Assembly: GCA_021780695.1 (NCBI GenBank)
Contig: JAJXYD010000018.1
Span: 1 to 45,182 of the forward strand
Length of the DNA stretch: 45,182 nt
Source of the DNA: Deltaproteobacteria bacterium
Lineage (GTDB): Bacteria; Desulfobacterota; Syntrophobacteria; Syntrophobacterales; Syntrophobacteraceae
Direction of reading: 5' to 3'
Positions 1 to 9,454 of the stretch are shown here, piece after piece. Under the pieces are notes generated by a model. That model had not been told where the DNA came from and did not search any database. It saw only the letters and a program-made list of their open reading frames with translations. Position numbers and translations under genes: made by a program. Positions within the stretch are counted from its first letter, which is position 1. Each line of letters starts with the position of its first letter.

Positions 1-48
1 CAAAAGTGCGGCAATCCCCGCTTGGGGATGGTCCGGCGCCAGGGTTGC

Positions 49-94
49 TTTTGAGCGGCCGCACTCTTTGGGCCGCTCAAAAATAAAATTTTTT
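49..94. terminator. Inverted repeat, possible terminator
   Basis: A perfect 12-bp inverted repeat (49-60 with 71-82, arms TTTTGAGCGGCC and GGCCGCTCAAAA) with a 10-base loop is followed on the plus strand by an A/T tract ending in six T. It lies just past the 3' end of the minus-strand ABC1 kinase gene. The T tract suits termination on the plus strand better than on the minus strand, so its role is uncertain. Confidence 0.4.
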
Positions 95-120
95 CTCCCG
101 CCCTTGCCAGGCCCTCTAAC

Positions 121-1827
121 TTAGAGTTTGCCCGATTTTAAAATGGAAACGATAAGCCAGATGCCCAGAAGCGTCGCCACGGCGTAGCCTGCCAGTCCCA
201 AGAGGGCGGTAAGAGAGACGGCTTTGAGGCCTAAAAACGTGAAAGTCACGGCAAGCAGTCTTTGCTTCGAATTTAAAATCATCGCCCCGGCTATAATGGA
301 GGCGGCTATTATGACTCCTACCGTCAGCCGGTTTACGCCCTTTTCAACGGCTGACTGGGCCTGTTCGAAACCTGAGTGGCGAAGTTCTATTCTCTGGCGT
401 CCCTCGGCCGTTTGCCTGAGGATAGAGTCTATGTGCTTGGGGATGGTCCTGGCATAGCCGCTAAGAATGCGTCCCTCCCGGTCGAGATTTTTTAAGACGC
501 TGCGACCGTTTAGCTCGCGTTGGAGCAGTTTTTTCGCAAAGGGCCGGGTTACCTCGAGGATGCTCGCATCGCTTCCCAGTATTTTCCCCAGCGCCTCTGT
601 CTGGATAAATGTCTTAAAAAGCAAAAGCAGGTTTCTTGGCAGCCGGATGCGGTATTTGAGCACGAGTTCCATCATCTGGTCATAGACGTCTTTTACCGAG
701 ATGTGCTGAAGAGAACGTCCGTAGAAAGATTCGCTTACGTCCTTTAGATCGTTTCGAAAGGCTTTGAGGTCCATGTCTTCGTTAATGAGGCCCGCTTCCA
801 TGAGCGCCTCCATTACCATGGCGTAGTCGTGTTCGGCGTATCCCAAAAACAGGTGGGCTATCTGGCGCATCGTTTCTTCGTCCAGGTAGCCCGTGATTCC
901 AAAATCCACAAGGCTCACCCGGCCGTCGTACATGACTATCGTGTTTCCCGGGTGGGGATCGGCATGGAAAAAGCCGTGGAGCATAAGCTGGCGGGAAAAC
1001 GAGCGCAATCCGATGAGCGCCACTTCCTTGGGGTCGATCCCCGCGGCGCGGATTTCCTCCACCTGGTCCATCTTGATCCCGTCGATGTGCTCCATGACGA
1101 GCACCGAGCGGGTAGTGTAGTCCCAATGGACGGCGGGGATGTAAATTTCGGAAACGTCCCGAAAATTTGAACCGAATTTTTCTATGCTTGCGGCCTCTAT
1201 CAACATGTCCAGTTCTCGCATGATATTGCGTTCGAATTCCCGGACAATATTGGTTGCACCGACCACCCTGCCGATTTCGAGGGCTTTTTCAGCTCTTGCG
1301 GCCAGAAAATACATGAGGCGCAGGTCTTCCTTTATGCGGCGGTCTATTCCGGGGCGAACGATTTTTACCGCGACCTTTTCGCCTGAATGGAGCCTGGCGA
1401 TATGCACCTGGCCAACCGAAGCCGCGGCGATCGGTTTTTCCTCAAAAAGCGCGAAGGCTTCCGGAAGAGGGCGTTTGAGTTCTCGCTCCATGACCGCCTT
1501 TACTTCCGCGAAGGGAACCGAGGGGGCCATGTCCTGGAGCTTTTTGAACTCGGATATGTATTCGGGGGGGAAAAGGTCTGCGCGCGTGCTCATGAGCTGC
1601 CCGAGCTTAATGAAACTGGGTCCCAGCTCCTCCAGGGTCAGCCGGATTCGGCGGGCCGAGGGAAAAGCCCTTGGAATCTCCCGCTCCTGTTCGATCTGTG
1701 GGTCCGAACTTTTGGTATTGAGCACCCTTTCGAGAATGTCTCCAAACCCGTGCTTTACGAGCACCCCGCAGATGGCCCCAAATCGTCCGAGCCCCTTGAG
1801 GCCGTGAATCCCCCTGGAGATCTTCAT
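121..1827 (-). CDS. ubiB: ABC1/UbiB (AarF) family atypical kinase
   Basis: A 568-residue member of the UbiB/ABC1 atypical kinase family, membrane-associated proteins linked to isoprenoid quinone synthesis or lipid homeostasis. The family signature is complete: KLGQ at 74-77 in the KxGQ helix, the alanine-rich nucleotide loop AAAS at 134-137, VAVK at 152-155, the ExD motif ELD at 205-207, catalytic HADPHPGN at 288-295 and DFG at 308-310. The last 60-70 residues form two hydrophobic helices, as in bacterial UbiB. The gene follows a STAS-domain gene on the same strand with a gap of about 80 bp, so co-transcription is possible. The family call is firm. Whether it acts on ubiquinone or menaquinone cannot be told, and the symbol denotes the family. 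Confidence 0.92.
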   Translation of the reverse strand: MKISRGIHGLKGLGRFGAICGVLVKHGFGDILERVLNTKSSDPQIEQEREIPRAFPSARRIRLTLEELGPSFIKLGQLMSTRADLFPPEYISEFKKLQDMAPSVPFAEVKAVMERELKRPLPEAFALFEEKPIAAASVGQVHIARLHSGEKVAVKIVRPGIDRRIKEDLRLMYFLAARAEKALEIGRVVGATNIVREFERNIMRELDMLIEAASIEKFGSNFRDVSEIYIPAVHWDYTTRSVLVMEHIDGIKMDQVEEIRAAGIDPKEVALIGLRSFSRQLMLHGFFHADPHPGNTIVMYDGRVSLVDFGITGYLDEETMRQIAHLFLGYAEHDYAMVMEALMEAGLINEDMDLKAFRNDLKDVSESFYGRSLQHISVKDVYDQMMELVLKYRIRLPRNLLLLFKTFIQTEALGKILGSDASILEVTRPFAKKLLQRELNGRSVLKNLDREGRILSGYARTIPKHIDSILRQTAEGRQRIELRHSGFEQAQSAVEKGVNRLTVGVIIAASIIAGAMILNSKQRLLAVTFTFLGLKAVSLTALLGLAGYAVATLLGIWLIVSILKSGKL

Positions 1828-1905
1828 GAAATTTCCTCTAAAGTTTCCTCTAAGAGTAACCGCAGGTACGCCTGGACGCCCGCGAGATTCTATTACAAAT
1901 CCTTG

Positions 1906-2331
1906 TCATGGTCTCGCGGGGCTCTCCTCGGAGCCCCTTTGCCCCTCGAGCAGCGCTTTGGCATCGGGGGCCATCTCAAAGATGGTTTTAAGATGAGCCA
2001 GGTCGAAAATCGATTGGACCCGCGCGGATGCGCCCGCAAGAGAAAACCGTACTTTTGTTTTGCGGGAAAGCTGAAGGAATTCCACGAAGGTGGCGATCCC
2101 CGAGCTGTCTATGTAGGCAACGTCTTTTAGATCCACGACTATGTGCGAACCACCTTTGCGCAAAAGGGAAAGCAGAACCTTTCTTACTTTCGGCGATACG
2201 CTCATGTCGAGGTTGCCTTCAAGCGACACCACAAAAACCCCGGGCTTTTTTTGATCGACTTGTATGTTCAATTCTACCTTTTCTCCTGTCGGGATATCAA
2301 TTTTACCCTCTTCGAAACCATGCCCTCGCAA
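1906..2331 (-). CDS. STAS-domain protein (anti-sigma factor antagonist-like)
   Basis: A 141-residue single-domain STAS protein similar to SpoIIAA/RsbV anti-anti-sigma factors. Residues 30-125 carry the fold: a beta strand, the LEGNLD turn near 38-42, and IDSSGIAT at 74-81, whose serines are the usual phosphorylation site. Such proteins switch partners with an anti-sigma kinase or act as regulatory subunits. No kinase or phosphatase partner lies next to it. The listed start is TTG without a clear ribosome site; a second in-frame TTG near 2271 would give a start closer to the family norm. It precedes the ABC1 kinase gene on the same strand. Confidence 0.85.
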   Translation of the reverse strand: MRGHGFEEGKIDIPTGEKVELNIQVDQKKPGVFVVSLEGNLDMSVSPKVRKVLLSLLRKGGSHIVVDLKDVAYIDSSGIATFVEFLQLSRKTKVRFSLAGASARVQSIFDLAHLKTIFEMAPDAKALLEGQRGSEESPARP

Positions 2332-3030
2332 GGCAGGTAAACTATTTCCAGTGCGACTCTCCGTATTCGGTCAAAACGAGTGTAGGGTCCTCTGCTTGCA
2401 AGCTTTCCCGAAGGGCAGTCAGGCTCTACCTGTTCCTGTCTTAAAAGATATCATAACATTACGAATTTACACGATATTAAAAATCCTGCACAATCTTGGC
2501 AACCCATTATGAGCTTCTGGAAGGAATCTGTCAAACTGCCCCGCCGCTGGAATGTTCTCGGGGCCGGTTCCCAATATCGGTTTTCGTCTCTAGGGAGACC
2601 GCCGGAGGACAATAGTGTTGACTTAAGCTCTTTTTGTCCCACGCGAAGCCGCGAGAATTGAACCCGGACACGTTTCCTGTTGTGTCTCTTTGATCTCTTT
2701 TTTCGCGCCTTCGCGTCTTCGCGTGAGCCTCAATCAGCAACCTTGCCGCCGGAGGAGGGGAGGGGCGTTGGACTCTAGTGCGGCGGCTTTGCCTGGCCAC
2801 ACCGCGCGCGATGGCCCTTCATTGCTTATAGCCTTGACTTGGCAATGCGATTCCATTATGAGATTGCCCATGGCTGTTACCCGTGTAGTCAAACCTGCGC
2901 TCACCAATCGCTGCCGGCCCATGGCGCGGAGGCGATCGCCCCTGGAATATCGAGGTTTTGCCGGGAGGTTTTTAGAAAGCCTTCCATGCGAATCGTTAAA
3001 AAGCAACATCGTGAACATAGGTAAAATTTT
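2332..3030. other. Intergenic region without convincing genes
   Basis: About 700 bp between the divergent STAS and glycosyltransferase genes. The short reading frames here have no recognisable protein features. The one clear structure is a copy of a dispersed repeat at 2664-2741. Promoters for both flanking genes must lie here, but none stands out. Confidence 0.6.
2664..2741. repeat. Dispersed repeat, copy 1 (about 78 bp)
   Basis: This stretch matches 33086-33164 almost base for base in the same orientation. It begins with CCGGA, passes through a T-rich centre into the identical core CGCCTTCGCGTCTTCGCGTG, and ends at a CAATCAGCAAC-like tail. The core contains nested TTCGCG repeats. It is non-coding and intergenic at both places. 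Short repeats with this TTCGCG(T/C)CTTCGCG look are, from memory, common in bacterial genomes; no search was run. Confidence 0.85.
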
Positions 3031-4602
3031 ATGTCTCTAAATTCTTCCAAACAGGGTTTGTCTGGCGCGGGCCCCCGGTCACCAGGGGGATCGCTTCCAG
3101 GACAAAGCGCGGTAAACTGGAATAGACGTTTTTTGATTTTGCTTGCTCTGGTGACCCTCGTTCAGCTCCTCTACCTGTTTATCTCCAGGCTGAGCCTCGC
3201 TGCCGATGAAGCCTACTATTGGGAATGGTCCCGACAGGTTGCCTGGGGCTATTTCGAAAAACCTCCGATGGTTGCCTGGATCATCGCCTTGTTTACCCAC
3301 GTGTTCGGTTCGAACCCCGTGGGCGTGCGTCTGCCTTCGGTGGTCTTCGGGGCCATTTCGACGACGGCCGTTTTCCTGCTTGCAAGAAGAATGTACGACG
3401 CGCGTACCGCCTTTTGGACGTCTGCTGTGGCGATGGCCTCCCCGGGGGCGGCCGCCCTTGGCTTCGTCATGACTATCGATACGCCTCTTATGTGCTTTTG
3501 GTCCATAGCGCTCTATCTTCTATGGGCGGGGCTGGAAAAAAGAAAGTCCGCTTTTGTCGAGTGGTTGGCCGTTGGGGTGGTGATCGGTCTTGGGCTTCTA
3601 AGCAAACAGGTGATGGGCGGGTTTATCGTTTTGATGTTTGTCTACGCCGTGGTCAGTAAAGAGGATAGAGGCCTGCTCAAATCCCCCCGCCTCTACCTGG
3701 CCTCTCTTCTGGGCCTCTCCTTCCTGATTCCGACACTGATATGGAACGCGCACCACGGATGGGCCTTGCTCCACTGTACGGAAGGTCACTTCGGTGGAAG
3801 CCGCTCGGCCTTTATTTTAACCTTTGGCTCTTTCCTCGGGGGGCAAATCGGCCTCATTTCCCCCGTAACCTGGGTCCTGTTTGTTTGCCTGTCCGTGGCC
3901 CTGCTCGTGCGTTTGAAGTCCCTGGACCGGCGTGCGCTCTATCTGCTGACCTTCAGTATACTTCCCCTGGCGGGCATCGCGGCCTTGAGCCTGCGCCAGA
4001 AAATCCAGGCCAATTGGCCGGCGGCGACCTACACGGCGGGAATGGTGCTCCTTGCCGCATGGGCCTGTGGGAATATCTCGGCCGGAACAAGGATGGATTC
4101 CTGGAGACCCTATTTTAAAAAGGGAATCATCGTTGGCGCGATAATGGCTCTTTTTACTTACGGCCTGCCGTATTGGGCCCCTTTCGTGCCCTACCGTATT
4201 GCGGATAAAGTGATCGATAGGGTCGAGGGCTGGGGGCATTTTGGAAGACAAGCGGGCCGGGCCCTTGCCAAAACCCCTCACCCGAAAACGACCTTCCTGC
4301 TCACTTTCGACCGCATGGTCTCCTCCGAACTGGCCTTTTATGTTCCCGGACAGCCAAGGGTCTACACCTGGCACTCCCCCGGCACGCCGCGCCGCAGCCA
4401 GTACGATCTGTGGAGCGGGCCCAAAACGGGCTGGGATGCTCTCATCCTGGTGCCTAAAGGCGGTAGCCGTGATATAGCCGCCCTTACCGGCTATTTCCAG
4501 TCGGTAAAACCCCTGGATCGCGCGATAGGCGGCAACCTCCACCGCCAATACGAACTCTATCTGGGAAGCGGACTCAAAAAATGGCCCTGCAATGGACAAT
4601 GA
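3031..4602 (+). CDS. Membrane glycosyltransferase, ArnT/GT39-83 type
   Basis: A 523-residue polytopic membrane protein of the GT-C superfamily (PMT/ArnT-like), which moves a sugar from a polyprenyl phosphate carrier to an acceptor on the periplasmic side. The first transmembrane helix (33-52) is followed by the periplasmic catalytic loop with DEAYYW at 59-64 and YFEKPP at 74-79; the acidic pair is the usual catalytic site. Around ten further hydrophobic segments follow, then a soluble tail from about residue 390. A weak AGGT ribosome site precedes the ATG. The next gene, a GT2 enzyme likely to make the polyprenyl-phosphate sugar donor, starts at or just inside its 3' end, so the two probably form a donor-synthase/transferase pair. 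The acceptor (lipid A, glycan or protein) is unknown. Confidence 0.87.
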   Translation: MSLNSSKQGLSGAGPRSPGGSLPGQSAVNWNRRFLILLALVTLVQLLYLFISRLSLAADEAYYWEWSRQVAWGYFEKPPMVAWIIALFTHVFGSNPVGVRLPSVVFGAISTTAVFLLARRMYDARTAFWTSAVAMASPGAAALGFVMTIDTPLMCFWSIALYLLWAGLEKRKSAFVEWLAVGVVIGLGLLSKQVMGGFIVLMFVYAVVSKEDRGLLKSPRLYLASLLGLSFLIPTLIWNAHHGWALLHCTEGHFGGSRSAFILTFGSFLGGQIGLISPVTWVLFVCLSVALLVRLKSLDRRALYLLTFSILPLAGIAALSLRQKIQANWPAATYTAGMVLLAAWACGNISAGTRMDSWRPYFKKGIIVGAIMALFTYGLPYWAPFVPYRIADKVIDRVEGWGHFGRQAGRALAKTPHPKTTFLLTFDRMVSSELAFYVPGQPRVYTWHSPGTPRRSQYDLWSGPKTGWDALILVPKGGSRDIAALTGYFQSVKPLDRAIGGNLHRQYELYLGSGLKKWPCNGQ

Positions 4603-4636
4603 GCCAAAACCTCGGATTCGGGAAACTGAGTTTGTC

Positions 4637-5572
4637 ATGGAACCTTTGATTAGCATAGTCGTGCCGCTCTTTAATGAAGAGTTGGTTATAGAGCAGATGT
4701 ACCGAAGAGTTACGGCGGTCATGGCCGCAATCGGCCTGGACTACGAACTTATCCTTATAAACGACGGCAGCCGCGACAAGACCCTCCCGATTGCACGGCA
4801 GCTTTGCACCCAAGACCCACACGTCAAACTCATAGGATTTTCGAGAAATTTCGGCCACCAGGCGGCCTTGACCGCCGGTCTGGACAAGGCAAGGGGGGAC
4901 GCGGTGGTGATTATCGATGCCGACCTTCAGGACCCCCCGGAGATCATTCCGCAGATGGTGGAAAAGTGGAAAGACGGCTTCGATGTGGTCTACGGCACAA
5001 GGGTCAAAAGAGAGGGCGAGACCCGGGTTAAAAAATGGACTGCGGCCGGTTTCTATTGGCTGCTAAGAAAGCTTACCGCCGTCGATATTCCCCAGGATAC
5101 CGGAGACTTTCGCCTGCTGGACCGGCGGGTTGTCAATGCGCTCAATCGAATGAGGGAAAAAAACCGGTTTCTTAGAGGTATGGTCAGTTGGGTCGGGTTC
5201 AGGCAGTGCAGGCTCGAGTATGTCCGCCACGAACGATTTGCGGGTGAAACGAAATATCCCTTCAAAAAAATGGTCAAATTTGCCCTTGACGGGATCCTCT
5301 CCTTTTCCCAGATTCCTCTTAAGGTTTCCTCCGTTTTTGGCTTTCTTTGCTCCTTGCTGAGCTTTTGTCTGATTATTTACGGCCTGGTTGAAAAGTTCTT
5401 CTATTCCCAGTCCGTCATTCGGGGTTGGCTTTCTACCTTTGTTGCCATTCTTTTTCTCGGAGGTGTTCAACTCATCTGCATCGGGATATTGGGAGAGTAT
5501 CTTGGCCGTATCTACGATGAGATAAAAAACAGGCCTCTCTATGTGTGCGATGAACTGATCAATTTTGACTAA
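4637..5572 (+). CDS. GT2 polyprenyl-phosphate glycosyltransferase (DPM1/ArnC/GtrB-like)
   Basis: A GT-A fold glycosyltransferase that transfers a sugar from a nucleotide donor to undecaprenyl phosphate on the cytoplasmic face. It opens with ISIVVPLFNEE, then ELILINDGSRD, GFSRNFGHQAALTAGLD, and the metal-binding IDADLQDPPE. Two C-terminal transmembrane helices (around 240-265 and 275-300 of this version) and the GEYLGRIYDEIKNRP tail are typical of the GtrB/ArnC class. An upstream ATG at 4592 would add 15 residues and overlap the previous gene by 11 bp. I prefer 4637 because the family normally begins right at the first beta strand, but neither start has a strong ribosome site. It pairs functionally with the preceding membrane transferase. 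Confidence 0.9.
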   Translation: MEPLISIVVPLFNEELVIEQMYRRVTAVMAAIGLDYELILINDGSRDKTLPIARQLCTQDPHVKLIGFSRNFGHQAALTAGLDKARGDAVVIIDADLQDPPEIIPQMVEKWKDGFDVVYGTRVKREGETRVKKWTAAGFYWLLRKLTAVDIPQDTGDFRLLDRRVVNALNRMREKNRFLRGMVSWVGFRQCRLEYVRHERFAGETKYPFKKMVKFALDGILSFSQIPLKVSSVFGFLCSLLSFCLIIYGLVEKFFYSQSVIRGWLSTFVAILFLGGVQLICIGILGEYLGRIYDEIKNRPLYVCDELINFD

Positions 5573-5878
5573 AGGCCGGGGCCGCTTCAATCGATCTTGC
5601 CGCCTGGATACTTCCGGCCACGCTTGCTTCAAATATCTTCCTCAACTCTTCTTCCAGCCGCGATAGCCTCAATCAGCCAAATGACCCTTAACGCTTTCGC
5701 ATGGGAGAACTCTTTAAAACGGTAAATTTCTTCCCCTTCTTCTATGGCAAATATGCCTGCCTTAGAGCTTGTTGCTTTTTGTCGTTTGCATTCGAGCCTT
5801 AAAGTCTTAAGATTGGACACTAAACGATTTATGCCTTACCACTTCCATATAACTTTCGAGTGCAAAAAAGGAATGATC
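5573..5878. other. Intergenic region upstream of glgB
   Basis: About 300 bp between the GT2 gene and glgB. The glgB frame is open upstream to 5744, but that part lacks branching-enzyme features and is unlikely to be translated. A 63-codon minus-strand frame at 5629-5820 is listed separately with low confidence. No clear terminator or promoter was seen. Confidence 0.45.
5629..5820 (-). CDS. Small hypothetical protein (doubtful)
   Basis: A 63-codon frame starting with GTG and encoding a charged, soluble peptide. It lies in a gap between plus-strand genes and overlaps only the untranslated upstream part of the glgB frame. I recognise no family. The ribosome site is weak (GGTAAGG about 12 bases upstream). 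The composition (LRLECKRQK, then [12 protein letters not shown], then a predicted helix ending GRRVEEDI) looks protein-like rather than random, which is the only reason to list it. Confidence 0.25.
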   Translation of the reverse strand: MSNLKTLRLECKRQKATSSKAGIFAIEEGEEIYRFKEFSHAKALRVIWLIEAIAAGRRVEEDI

Positions 5879-7810
5879 ATGGGAAACCCCGCAGTCCGCC
5901 ATGGCTTCAGCCTGCTAACCGAGCACGATACCTACCTTTTTAAAGAGGGCAGTCATTTCCGGCTCTACGAAAAGTTGGGTTCTCACCTTGCCGCCTTCGA
6001 GGGCGAAGCCGGAGTCTATTTCGCTGTCTGGGCTCCTAACGCCCAGAGGGTTTCGGTAATCGGAGACTTCAACGGGTGGGAGCCAAACGCCCATATTTTG
6101 GGGCCCAGATGGGACGGCTCGGGTATATGGGAAGGGTTCATCGCCGGACTGGCTCAGGGCGACATATATAAATATCACATCGTTTCAAAGGAAAACGGCT
6201 ACGAGGTCGATAAGGGAGACCCCTTCGCCAACCACTGGGAAAACCCGCCCAAAACCGGGTCGATCGTCTGGGATATGGATTACGAATGGGAAGACCGTGA
6301 GTGGATGGCCGGCCGGGCAAAAGTAAACAGCCTGGACGCCCCTCACTCCGTCTACGAACTGCACCTGGGGTCGTGGAAGCGGGTTGCCCGGGAGGGCGAC
6401 CGGTGGATGAGCTACCGCGAGATAGCCCAATGCCTTCCCCAATATGTAAAGGAAATGGGTTTTACCCACGTCGAGTTTCTACCGGTCATGGAGCATCCCT
6501 TCTACGGATCGTGGGGCTACCAGACAAGCGGCTACTTCGCCCCCACCTCACGCTACGGGACCCCTCAGGATTTGATGTTCCTAATCGATGTGCTCCACCA
6601 AAACGGAATCGGCGTTATTCTGGACTGGGTGCCCTCGCATTTTCCCGGCGATGAATTTGCCCTCACCTTCTTTGACGGCACCTACCTTTTCGAGCATCAG
6701 GACCCGCGCAAAGGCTACCATCCCGAGTGGAACAGCTATATTTTCAACCACGGCCGCTACGAGGTGAGGGCCTTTTTGATCAGCAGCGCGCTCTTCTGGC
6801 TGGATAAGTACCACGCCGATGGGTTGCGAGTAGACGCCGTGGCCTCCATGCTCTACCTCGACTATGCCAGAAACGAGGGCGAATGGACTCCCAACATCCA
6901 CGGAGGCAAGGAAAACCTGGAAGCCATCCAGTTCATAAAGCGCTTCAACGAAGCCGTCTACACCGAATATCCCGATGTGCAGACGATTGCCGAAGAATCC
7001 ACCTCCTGGGCCATGGTTTCAAGACCCGCCTATCTTGGCGGCCTGGGGTTCGGGATGAAGTGGAATATGGGCTGGATGCACGATACTCTCGATTATTTTT
7101 CCAAGGACTCGGTTTTTCGAAAATTTCATCAAAACCTGCTGACTTTCAATCTCTGGTATGCCTTTTTCGAAAATTTCATTCTTCCTCTCTCCCACGATGA
7201 AGTCGTCTATGGAAAAGGCTCGCTTCTGCGCAAGATGCCCGGAGACGATTGGCAAAAGTTTGCCAATTTGAGGCTTCTCTTCGGCTATATGTTCGGCCAG
7301 CCGGGCAAGAAGCTGATCTTCATGGGAGGCGAGATCGGAGAGTGGGACGAATGGTACCACGAGCGCAGTCTTGCCTGGCAACTGCTCGACCACCCCTCCC
7401 ACAGGGGCGTTCAAAGCTGGGTTCGAGACCTTAATCGCCTCTATCGCCTCGAGCCCGCCATGCATCGGCTCGATTTCAGCTCCGAAGGTTTTGAGTGGGT
7501 CGACTTCCACGATTCGGACTCAAGCGTTATAGCCTTTCTTCGAAAATCTGCGAGCGGGGAGGCTACGATATTTGTGGCCGCAAACTTTACCCCTGTGCCC
7601 CGCCTGGGATACCGGTTCGGCGTCCCGGCTCCGGGCCGCTGGCGGGAACTGCTAAACAGCGATGCAAAAGTCTACGGAGGCTCCGGCTACGGTAATTTCG
7701 GGGGTATCGACGCGGAGCCTGTCCCGAGCCATGGCCGGAACTTCTCGCTTTCTCTTACCCTGCCGCCCCTGGGGATGGTTTTTCTAAAAAACGAAAAGAC
7801 TGGCGAATGA
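5879..7810 (+). CDS. glgB: 1,4-alpha-glucan branching enzyme
   Basis: Glycogen branching enzyme of 643 residues, which cuts alpha-1,4 glucan and re-attaches the piece through an alpha-1,6 bond. An N-terminal CBM48-like domain (about 25-130; [20 protein letters not shown]) precedes a GH13 catalytic barrel. GH13 motifs are visible: [20 protein letters not shown] with the nucleophile Asp at 319, IAEEST with the acid/base Glu at about 372, and [12 protein letters not shown]-terminal beta domain ends the protein. The frame is open 135 bp further upstream, but the ATG at 5879 has AAAAGGA seven bases before it and gives the usual length. The next gene follows after about 30 bp and could be co-transcribed, though its function looks unrelated. 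Confidence 0.95.
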   Translation: MGNPAVRHGFSLLTEHDTYLFKEGSHFRLYEKLGSHLAAFEGEAGVYFAVWAPNAQRVSVIGDFNGWEPNAHILGPRWDGSGIWEGFIAGLAQGDIYKYHIVSKENGYEVDKGDPFANHWENPPKTGSIVWDMDYEWEDREWMAGRAKVNSLDAPHSVYELHLGSWKRVAREGDRWMSYREIAQCLPQYVKEMGFTHVEFLPVMEHPFYGSWGYQTSGYFAPTSRYGTPQDLMFLIDVLHQNGIGVILDWVPSHFPGDEFALTFFDGTYLFEHQDPRKGYHPEWNSYIFNHGRYEVRAFLISSALFWLDKYHADGLRVDAVASMLYLDYARNEGEWTPNIHGGKENLEAIQFIKRFNEAVYTEYPDVQTIAEESTSWAMVSRPAYLGGLGFGMKWNMGWMHDTLDYFSKDSVFRKFHQNLLTFNLWYAFFENFILPLSHDEVVYGKGSLLRKMPGDDWQKFANLRLLFGYMFGQPGKKLIFMGGEIGEWDEWYHERSLAWQLLDHPSHRGVQSWVRDLNRLYRLEPAMHRLDFSSEGFEWVDFHDSDSSVIAFLRKSASGEATIFVAANFTPVPRLGYRFGVPAPGRWRELLNSDAKVYGGSGYGNFGGIDAEPVPSHGRNFSLSLTLPPLGMVFLKNEKTGE

Positions 7811-7842
7811 AAGGGTAACCCCCCTCAAAAGAAAGGATGACC

Positions 7843-9006
7843 ATGCCTCAAACCGAATTGTGCGAAAAATTTAAAAGAGCCGCCGGGATCATCTGCAAGC
7901 TCGGACTCGTACCCTTTCCGCTTACCGACACGGCTGTGGAAATCGTTAAACGTGTCGTCGGCCAGGCCGAAGACGAACTGGATCTGATCGTTTCTTTCCG
8001 CAAAAATCCCTCCCAGACCATGAAACAACTGGTCGAATCGAGCGGGTTATGCGAGGAAAAAATCTTGCCCCTCGCTCTTAGCCTTGCCGGGAAGGGCCTC
8101 ATTTTCAACCAGCCCAATTCCAAGGGGCTTATGGTCTACAGGCTTTTGCCGTTCATGATGGTCGGGCTCATGGAATATAAATTCATGGGGCCGGTTTCCG
8201 GAACGCCGGAAGAAAAAGAACTGGCCGCGCTTTTCGAAAAACTCTTGTCCGACCTTCGCGATCAGACCCAGACCCATTATGACGCGATCGCACCTCTTTT
8301 TGCCGCCGCCCCCGCTGTTGACAGGACGGTTCCGGGTTCTGTTGGCGCCGAGGGCAAAGCCATTCGAATCATCCCGGTGGATAAAACCCTTGGGGCTGTC
8401 GAGGAATTGATCGTGCCCAGCCAGACGGTTGAGCAAATCATCGAAAAGTTTGACGACATCGCCGTTGGGCACTGCTTTTGCCGTCAGAGAAGGAGTCTTT
8501 TGGGAGAACCTTGCAAAACCCATGCACCCGTACAGAATTGTTTTTCCTTCGGTAAATCCGCGCGCCACACAAGCGCAAATGGTTTCGCCAGGTTGGTCTC
8601 CCGAGGTGAGGCCCTTAAAATCATGAAGGAAGCCGAACAGGCAGGCCTGGTCCACAAGGCTTTTCACCCGGCGGGCAGGGAATCCAGCCCCGAGACCAGC
8701 ATCTGCAACTGCTGCAAGGATTGTTGCGATACGCTAAGGGGGTGGCGCGACGGGACTCTGCCGATGATAAATTCGACCTACTTTATCTCCGTTATCGATC
8801 CTGAAGCCTGCACCGGGTGCGGGACCTGCGTGCAGTGGTGCCCAACCGACGCAATTTCCATAAACCCGGACGCAGTGGCCCAAAGAGATGAAAACGCATG
8901 CCTTGGCTGCGGGGTCTGCGCCCGGTTCTGCCCGGCCTCCGCCATATCCTTGAAAGAAGGTTTGCGCAGAGTATTCGTTATGCCGCCAAGGCTGCGAAAA
9001 GGCTGA
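7843..9006 (+). CDS. 4Fe-4S dicluster protein with winged-helix-like N-terminus
   Basis: A soluble iron-sulfur protein of about 387 residues. The C-terminus is a bacterial 2[4Fe-4S] ferredoxin module with CTGCGTCVQWCP (about 323-334) and CLGCGVCARFCP (about 353-364). Two more cysteine groups lie before it: CFCRQRR with two later cysteines (about 211-233) and the dense CNCCKDCC (about 288-295), which may bind a further cluster or zinc. The first 110 residues are helical and resemble a winged-helix domain. I know this arrangement as a conserved anaerobe family of unknown function and assign no reaction. The start is the second of two close ATGs, because GAAAGGA sits five bases upstream of it while it abuts the first. 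Confidence 0.85.
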   Translation: MPQTELCEKFKRAAGIICKLGLVPFPLTDTAVEIVKRVVGQAEDELDLIVSFRKNPSQTMKQLVESSGLCEEKILPLALSLAGKGLIFNQPNSKGLMVYRLLPFMMVGLMEYKFMGPVSGTPEEKELAALFEKLLSDLRDQTQTHYDAIAPLFAAAPAVDRTVPGSVGAEGKAIRIIPVDKTLGAVEELIVPSQTVEQIIEKFDDIAVGHCFCRQRRSLLGEPCKTHAPVQNCFSFGKSARHTSANGFARLVSRGEALKIMKEAEQAGLVHKAFHPAGRESSPETSICNCCKDCCDTLRGWRDGTLPMINSTYFISVIDPEACTGCGTCVQWCPTDAISINPDAVAQRDENACLGCGVCARFCPASAISLKEGLRRVFVMPPRLRKG

Positions 9007-9031
9007 TTTGCGGTTTTTCTCATAACTTTTG

Positions 9032-9454
9032 CTAGTGAATCGGTGCGCCGGGCTTGGACTTTATCCTGGGCCACAGGGAAAAGGAGGCCTCCTTTACGGC
9101 TTCGAGTACCACGCGCACCGCTCCGGCAATCTCTTCGACCTTTGCGCCCCTAACGATCTGGTGCTCGGCTATTTTTAGGGACCTGTTTTGCGCTATCCCC
9201 TCCAGAATACCGATGCATTCGGGGTCCCGCGTTGCATCTATGCCCTCCGAAAAAAGAAAATTTATCAGTTCCCCTCCATCGGTTACGATGAACAGATCGT
9301 CCCTGTCGCCTACTCTGCGAACATGGACCTCTATTGTTTCATTATTGGGAAATACCCAGTCGGTAGTAATCAAAAATCCTCCGCCTGTGGGCGCAACATC
9401 CCAGCCTTGGAAGAAATTTTCAGCCAGCGCCTCTAAAATTTCATTTTCATCCAT
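9032..9454 (-). CDS. DUF1828-like domain protein
   Basis: A 140-residue soluble protein. Residues 10-75 read as a DUF1828-type domain: a short helix, then strands around GGGFLITTDWVFPNNETIEVHVRR and the conserved FIVTDGGELINFLFSEGID. The family is of unknown function and is often found in phage or accessory settings. An AGGGGG ribosome site lies eight bases before the ATG. It is a lone minus-strand gene between an Fe-S protein and a porin, with no obvious partner. The domain name is from memory of the TD-G-E pattern and should be taken as probable. Confidence 0.7.
   Translation of the reverse strand: MDENEILEALAENFFQGWDVAPTGGGFLITTDWVFPNNETIEVHVRRVGDRDDLFIVTDGGELINFLFSEGIDATRDPECIGILEGIAQNRSLKIAEHQIVRGAKVEEIAGAVRVVLEAVKEASFSLWPRIKSKPGAPIH

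Noticed and set aside
2531..2800. Minus-strand 89-codon frame upstream of the glycosyltransferase gene.
   Set aside because: Its central part is simply a translation of the dispersed repeat (EAHAKTRRREKRD), which occurs elsewhere without the frame.
3817..4722. A 301-codon minus-strand frame.
   Set aside because: Antisense to the membrane glycosyltransferase and GT2 genes, both of which show strong family motifs.
5744..5878. Upstream extension of the branching enzyme.
   Set aside because: No branching-enzyme features, and a good ribosome site lies before 5879.
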